Assembly (NCBI GenBank): GCA_027625915.1
Contig: JANTQA010000047.1
Coordinates: forward strand, 15,996,001-16,060,000
Length of the DNA stretch: 64,000 nucleotides
Reading direction: 5' to 3'
DNA from: Anaeramoeba flamelloides
Lineage: Eukaryota; Metamonada; Anaeramoebidae
Notes under the pieces: generated by a model
The model's database searches: none
Seen by the model: only the letters and a program-made list of their open reading frames with translations
What the model was told of the DNA's origin: nothing
Made by a program: the position numbers and the translations under genes
Shown: positions 58,346 through 64,000 of the stretch, piece after piece
Numbering within the stretch: the first letter of the stretch is position 1
Layout: each line of letters begins with the position of its first letter

Positions 58346-60576
58346 CTTCTTTCTCATTTTTGATCTTTAACTCATTCAATAAACAAAACTTTGAGGGGAT
58401 CTTCTTCAAAAAATCAAGACTAAACACTAGACGATATATATTTCTTTGAATTGTGTCCAAAAAAAAAAAAAACAAAAACTTTTAAAAATTTTTTTTAATA
58501 GTTTGGAGACAAGCGTCCCCTATTCCTGTCACCGAATTTGATGGTTCAAAGTGTATAGATTTTTTCACTGTCTTAAATTGTTCACAATCATACACAAACG
58601 ATCAAATGACAAATGTCTATACCTTTTCTCTTCTATACTCTTGGCTTCAAACACTTTACCTTGATCCAATAGAAAAGCAAAAACAACAAGAAGAAGAAGA
58701 AGAAGAAGAAGGGTTTGGAAACAATGAAGACTTTGAAAAAGAAAAACAAAAAGAAAAAGGAAATATAAAAATAATCAAAATGAATGAAAGGTTTTGTGAA
58801 GCGATCCTAAAATATTGCCTTCGAACTCTCGATCAATCTGTTACCAAAATTTCCACTGAACAAAGTCCAAAGGAAGCCGAAGTCATTGACTCAAATATTC
58901 AAGAAATTGTTGAAATGGAATCAATTAGGATTTTAACTTTAATTTGCCAGATAGATCCTGGGCAAATCCAAAAAGTTACTTCAATAATAAAAAAAATATA
59001 CGAAAGAAGAAAAACCCAAAAGCACTCACTTCATCCATTTGTTGAGATCATGAACTTTGTAATAATTAATATCGAGCAAATCAAATATGATTTTCAACCG
59101 ATGATCAATTCAATTTTTGGAGAAAAGCTTTTTGATTTGTATTACAATAGCTTAGAATGCTTTGATCTTCTTGAATTTGTATTAATTAATAGAGAATTAT
59201 TATTAGAAAATTATCCAAGTATATTTTCCAAGCATTTCCTGGCCTTTTTTAGGATCTTGGCCTGGAACCCTGACGAATTTAGTTTGGAATTTCTGGAATT
59301 ATTACCAACATTAATACATCCTGGGAATTATTTAGAAATATTCCACACCTTACTAGATCTTCCGATCTTGAGTCTATGCTTAGAATTGAGTTTATATAAA
59401 GATTTAGAGAAAAATGTTGATTTAGCTAGCTTTAGTGAAATTTTAAATTACATTTTAAGAAAAGAATCTAGCAGTAACAGTGGCAGTGGCAGTGGCAAGA
59501 ATAATATCAATTTTTGGGATCAAAATGAATATTTATCAGCTTTGCAAGAATTTTTGGAGTCCAATAAGCATTCACCAAGAGTAATTAGCTGTTGCAAAAT
59601 TGTACCAATTTTATTACAAATCTATTTTGATGTTCTCATTTCTTATGCCTCAATTAAGGAAATACAAGAATTATCAATAATCATGTTTAATAGATATTTC
59701 CAATTGTTTGCAAAGCAAAGTTTTCTAAACAAAGTCCAAAAATTAATTTTAGAAAAAACAATGTCCTTTTTTGCTGGTAACCCTAGCTTAATTTTTGACC
59801 TTAACGAACAATTCATCTCCACTTTGCAATCTTTGTCCCCTGGTATTGACTATATCGGCAAAATTGATTTTTTAATCTCAATAACTTGGATCATCGGGGA
59901 ATATGCGAATAAAAAAATTGAAGCCAGATTAAATAATGAAATAATTTCTACCTTTTTCAGTTCCATAGAAGTTATTGCTTTTGAATATTTGACTATTGTT
60001 GAAAAATCGAAAAAAAACAAAAAAGGATCTTCAAAATATTCCATGGGTTTAAATGAAAGCCAATTTCAAAAACAAAGACAATCACAATCACAATCGCAAA
60101 CACAATCGCAATCGCAATCACAATCGCAATCAAAATTCCAAATTGAATACGAAAATAAAATCAATTTTGAAAACCAATTTTTAATGAAAAGGTTCGGCAA
60201 TAAATCCGAGACCCAATCACTACTAAAGCAAATTTCAACAGAGCAGGGCAAAAACCAAACCAGATTATTAATTACTTTAATTCTTGCCCTAACAAAAATT
60301 GCATCGCGAAATCATTCCTTTATACAAAGAACCTTGGTAATCATTTCGAAAATAATGCAACACTCCGAGAAGTATAATTTTTTAATTCTAGAAAGGGCAG
60401 AAGAGGCCGCTAAATTATTAAATAATCCTGGAATCGCCTCTCTTCTATTCGACATGGAAAAGTCAGCTAGATCTCAAAAAAATTCTTATAATATTTCAGA
60501 CGAAAAATCTAGTTTGCCTTTTTTACTTTTAGAAAACGATTCACAGAATGAATCATTTCATAATTTTTTCTTTTAA
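57744..60576 (+). CDS. AP5Z1: AP-5 adaptor complex subunit zeta, two exons
   Basis: Proposed CDS is join(57744..58308,58502..60576), 879 residues (human AP5Z1 is 807). AP5Z1 (SPG48) is a large subunit of the AP-5 complex, which works with SPG11/SPG15 in late endosome-to-Golgi retrieval. Seen across the join: 'PIPVTEFDG' then 'DFFTVL', matching the family right after the intron; 'FLAFFRILAWNPDEF' with 'LELLPTL' and 'IFHTLLDLP' (~435-470); 'ITWIIGEY' (~651); 'LALTKIASR' (~765). The fold is expected to be helical HEAT/ARM repeats; no catalytic site is expected. Insertions absent from the human protein: Glu-rich near 251-259, Gly-Ser near 510-515 and a Ser-Gln repeat near 712-733. Stop TAA; AATAAA at 60638. 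The ATG at 57744 is the first in the frame and gives a family-like N-terminus. Confidence 0.9.
58309..58501 (+). other. AP5Z1: AP5Z1 intron with T26 tract
   Basis: GTACGC donor at 58309 and AATAG acceptor ending 58501, 193 bp, phase 1 (t|tt restores Phe). It starts with a ~29-nt near-pure T run six bases after the donor and has an A run before a T-rich acceptor. The join restores the conserved segment before 'PVTEFDG', which otherwise has no upstream Met in frame. Confidence 0.85.
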
Positions 60577-61616
60577 TTTTTTTTTTTGTATGTGTTGTGT
60601 TATTCTTTTTTTTTTTTTCTTTCTTTTTTTTATCTTTAATAAATTTTAAATCAAAATCCCCTTTTAAATTTTATTTTCATTTTTCAATTTAAATATGACA
60701 AATGCCAAATTCTGTTATAAATTATCCTTTCTGCCTTGTTGTTTTGAAAATATTTTTTTTATCAAAATAAGTTATTTTTAAGAAATTTATTCAATATTTT
60801 TATCCTTCAATTATTCTGTGGTGTTATTAATGGCATTTTGTAAATTATTTTGGATTTTATTCAAAAAAAATATAAAATAATAGGAAGATTGTTTATTAAT
60901 TAATTACTCTCTTCTTTTTTGGGAAGAAAGTGTTAATTATATCCAGTCTTTCATTTTTGATACTTTTTCTAACAGAATAATTTGAAGAATATTTTTTATT
61001 TAAAGTTACTTATCAAATCATTCTTTATAAATCCAATGTTTAATTTTCAACTTAAGATGTGTTTAAATTTTTTTTTTTTGATAAAAAATATCATCATTCT
61101 CAGAATTTTTTAAGTAAAAAAATTGATTTTTCAATATTTTTAGAAAAAATCAAATATTTTTCAAAAAAAATAGATAAACACCATTTCTGAAACATCTGAT
61201 TAATCTCAAATAATATATTGAAAAGGTAAATATATTCTTTACAATTATAGAACAATTTATAATTGAATCTGATTAATAATTCAGTTTTAAATCAGTCCAA
61301 ATATATAAAAATCTGATATTTTAGGAATTAAAAAAAAATACACCAAAAACTAAAAAAATCTGAGCAATTTTTGAAAAGATCATTACCAGTTTTTTATTAC
61401 TAGAATTTTACTGAAAAAAAGGTTAGTATATAGATTTGTTACTTATCAGTAAATTCATTATAAAAGGAATTAAAAAATCTCATTTTTCTCAATGATTATT
61501 AGTGTTTTCAACAATCTTTTTTTTATCCTGTAATCTTTCACAAAAAGAAAAAGTCAAGGAAAAAAAAAATTAAAAAGGAAAATGATCAGAAAAACAAAGA
61601 AATTAATAAATTTATT

Positions 61617-61811
61617 CAGTTAGTTTCAAATTTAAGGAACAAACTTTAATCAAAATTTAATATACAAAAAAATCTCAAATTAAAGCACATTATTAGAATT
61701 TTTTTCTTTTACAAATTATTTTACTAGAATCTGAAGTTTTATGCTTTAATTTGAGATTTTATTGTACCTTTTATTCCTTTAAAGTTTGTTTCTCAAAATA
61801 TGAACTGACTT
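61617..61811. mobile_element. degenerate fold-back MITE (family M), copy 5
   Basis: Left end 'cagttagtttcaaatttaag' and right end 'tatgaactgactt' remain, with the internal 'aaaaaaatctcaaattaaagcac' and its complement. More diverged than copies 1, 3, 4 and 7. Confidence 0.7.
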
Positions 61812-62114
61812 TAAAATGTTTTTGAAAAATTTTAATAATTCGTAAACTCTTATTCAAAATTTTGACTCCTTTTATAATGATAAGGGGGGTTGTTATGAGG
61901 GTTTATTCCAGTATTCTTATAAATAAAATATTTTCCAATTTTTAGATTATAATTATTTTTTCTCTAATTGTGAAAATTTTTGTTATTAATTTTTGATTTT
62001 TCTGTTTTTTATTTTTTTATTTTCTTTTTATTTTCTTTTTCTTATATATTTTTTTTTTTTTTTGATTCCATTTTTCTTTATCTTTTTATTATTTTACACA
62101 TTTTTTTTTGATAG

Positions 62115-62175
62115 TATTTCTTTTGCAAAAGATCATGAGGGAAAAAAGATCTTTGGAATGTCAAACAATAACTAA
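62115..62175 (+). other. possible 3'-terminal exon fragment
   Basis: After a long T-rich tract ending in GATAG, a short frame reads 'ISFAKDHEGKKIFGMSNNN' and then TAA. The T-rich tract plus AG looks like a splice acceptor and the composition is coding-like, but there is no upstream exon I can join to it. Unrecognised; may be chance. Confidence 0.15.
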
Positions 62176-62364
62176 CACAATTGAACTATGTAATATCTTT
62201 TAACATGAATTGAATTTTTATCAAAAAATACTGTTTTTTAACTTTTTTTCTATCAAATTTCAAAAATAAAAAATTTAAATGCTCATTTCAAAAATTAAGA
62301 CTCATTTTTTTTTTATTTTTTGATTTTATTTTCTTTAATTTATAAAATTTTGGATTTTTGTATT

Positions 62365-62558
62365 AAGTTGGTTTCAATTTTAGGCAGAATTTTTAAATCA
62401 AATTATAGGCACAAAAAAATCTTAAATTAAGGCACTTTTTTTGGAATTTTTTTTTACAAATCATTTTCACTAGTATTTGAATTTTGTACTTTCGTTTGAT
62501 ATTTTTTTTGTTCCTTAATTTTAGTTAAAAATTGTACCGTAAAAGTGGAACTGGCTTT
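62365..62558. mobile_element. degenerate fold-back MITE (family M), copy 6
   Basis: Left end 'aagttggtttcaattttagg', right end 'aaaagtggaactggcttta', with the two central blocks still complementary. The most diverged of the three copies in this cluster. Confidence 0.65.
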
Positions 62559-62939
62559 ATTTATAAAGGTTTTGTAGTGAATTTAAAATCAGATTTAATT
62601 ATTTGTTGTTCTTGAATACTAAAAGATAGATATTTTTAATTTATTATTTCAGTATTGGTAATGCAGTTTATTGATATATAATCTAAATTCCTGGATTTTA
62701 AATTTTGAGGCTATTGTATTGGTTTTTATTAGTAGTAAGACTGTTTTAAAAGTCTTTTGTCAAGAAAAAAAGGTTATTGTTTTTGGGGGTGTAAAAATAT
62801 TAACTTGGGATGGATATTAGTTTTTATAACATTGAAAGAATATGTTTGTATAGATAATAACTATAAGTCTTGAAATTTGTTCAGTTTTTATCGTAAAACT
62901 AAAATATAGTTAAATAAAAGCTCTAATAATAAATAAGCG

Positions 62940-63380
62940 TTTCCCAGGTTTTTTAAACTTTAAAATAATTGTCTAAAATTCATAGATTCTATCTCATTCT
63001 TTTGGATTCTGTAAAACCTAACTCTAGTTTTTTTTTACTTTTTTGAATAAACCGAAATTTTTTTTATATTTTCAGTTTTTTTCAAAAATTAAAAAAAAAA
63101 ACCTAACGAGAGTGTCCTAGGTTTTCTTGGGGATTTCTGTTTTATTTGTGAAGTTTTCGAGGTTTTTTTTGAGGTTTTCTATTTTATTTCAAAAATCAAT
63201 AGATTTTGGTTAGGTTTTTTTTACTTTAGAAATAAACCGAAAATTTATTAAAATTTTCTGTTTATTTCTAAAGCAAAAAAAACCTAGCACACTTCAAAAA
63301 TAAATAGAAAACTCAAAAAAACCTAACGAAAATCAACTGATTTTATAAATAAACAAAAAACTCAAGAAAACCTAACCAAA
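62940..63380. repeat. palindromic repeat cluster, family P, copy D (longest)
   Basis: Several nested inverted pairs: around 63020-63105 'agttttttttta...' with '...aaaaaaacctaac'; around 63205-63290 'aggttttttttactttagaaataaac' with 'tttatttctaaagcaaaaaaaacct'; and 63120-63180 with 63300-63375 ('gttttcttgggg...' against 'ctcaagaaaacctaac'). The unit 'aaaacctaac' recurs at most arm ends. Confidence 0.65.
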
Positions 63381-63439
63381 AAATCAAAAAAAAAAAAAAG
63401 TATTTTTTTCAATTAAAATTTATAAATAATTCCCAAATA

Positions 63440-63637
63440 CAGTCAGCTCCACTTTTAAGACACAAACTTTCAACGAAATTTTAGGCACAATAAAAATTTC
63501 AAATTAAGGCACAAAATTCAGATTCTAGTAAAATAAATTGTAAAAATAAAAAATTCCAAATTTTGTGCCTTAATTTGAGATTTTTTTTGTGCCTTAAATT
63601 TTGTTGAAAGTTTGTGTCTTAAAAGTAGAATTGACTG
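63440..63637. mobile_element. TA-flanked fold-back MITE (family M), copy 7
   Basis: 198 bp, starts CAGTCAGCTCCACTTTTAAG, ends GAATTGACTG, flanked by TA at 63438-63439 and 63638-63639. Very similar to the copy at 53146, including 'cagattctagtaaaataaattgtaaaa'-type centre. Confidence 0.85.
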
Positions 63638-64000
63638 TAATCAAAATAATTGTTTACCCATTAAAATATTATTTATTAAATTTAAAAAAAAAACACTCAA
63701 AGATATTTCTTAAATTTCAAATGATTTTGAATAATAATAAAATAAATCCTTAAAGACTACTTTTGCTACCCAAATTCAATTTATCAAGTAATTTAAAGAG
63801 GGTTTGGTGGTTTTTGAATCTAACAAAATTTTATTATATGGGATGTAAGAAGTGAAAAAGGTTTATTTATATACAATATGGTAGTCCTTATATCGAAATA
63901 TATAAAAAAAAGTTCTAAAAAATCAGATTTTTGAGTAAAATTTCAAAAAATACAATTTTTAAAACCCTTAAACAGTTTTTAATAATTTTCTATTCTTTTT

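Larger units (their letters stand above)
60577..64000. other. gene-free interval with clustered MITEs to the window end
   Basis: T-rich 3' flank of AP5Z1, then three family-M copies within 2 kb, one family-P cluster, and a possible short terminal exon at 62115-62175. Nothing else recognisable up to the window edge. Confidence 0.6.

Noticed and set aside
32967-60643. AATAAA hexamers as annotated poly-A signals
   Set aside because: They occur close after the channel (32967), formin (43219) and AP5Z1 (60638), but in sequence this AT-rich the hexamer is expected by chance very often. They are mentioned with the genes but not called as features.
1-64000. tRNA, rRNA or other structured RNA genes
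   Set aside because: I looked for B-box-like GGTTCGA sequences and G+C-rich stem-loops on both strands and found none convincing. A covariance-model scan would be needed to exclude them.

Overview
This is a nuclear genomic window from a large-genome, AT-rich microbial eukaryote. The evidence is a spliceosomal GT-AG intron structure, very long lysine-, asparagine- and serine-rich insertions inside otherwise conserved proteins, a cytoplasmic dynein heavy chain, a Slo-type potassium channel, a Diaphanous-related formin and an AP-5 adaptor subunit. TAA and TGA both end conserved proteins and no in-frame stop occurs in conserved domains, so the standard code fits. An amoeboid or flagellated protist of the Anaeramoeba type is my best guess from the protein style; Heterolobosea or Amoebozoa cannot be excluded.

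Layout. About 1-2.2 kb: a two-exon FCP1/SCP-like CTD phosphatase (+). 2.2-7 kb: non-coding with old dispersed repeats. 7-21.3 kb: a single 14.3-kb intronless ORF for the cytoplasmic dynein-1 heavy chain (-). 21.3-28.8 kb: gene-free, repeat-rich. 28.8-33 kb: an intronless Slo/BK-like potassium channel (+). 33-35.9 kb: gene-free with fold-back elements. 35.9-43 kb: a Diaphanous-related formin (+) assembled here from four exons, with a 2.8-kb third intron made largely of repeats. 43-48.3 kb: gene-free, with a decayed non-LTR retrotransposon and fold-back elements. 48.4-49.6 kb: an unrecognised basic protein (-) and a short CRIPT-like fragment. 49.6-57.7 kb: gene-free. 57.7-60.6 kb: AP5Z1, the zeta subunit of AP-5 (+), two exons. 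60.6-64 kb: gene-free with three copies of the TA-flanked fold-back element.

The genes are not an operon. They are independent housekeeping, cytoskeletal and trafficking genes: minus-end microtubule motor, actin nucleator, endosomal adaptor, ion channel and phosphatase. No new defence or biosynthetic system is visible. The most informative new material is the mobile-element landscape (at least five fold-back or TIR families, one with seven copies), the way two of these families fill the formin intron in the same order as in the dynein-channel intergenic region, and lineage-specific features of the formin FH1 and the channel's second RCK domain. Exon joins were made by eye from splice dinucleotides, reading phase and family alignment; none has transcript support here.
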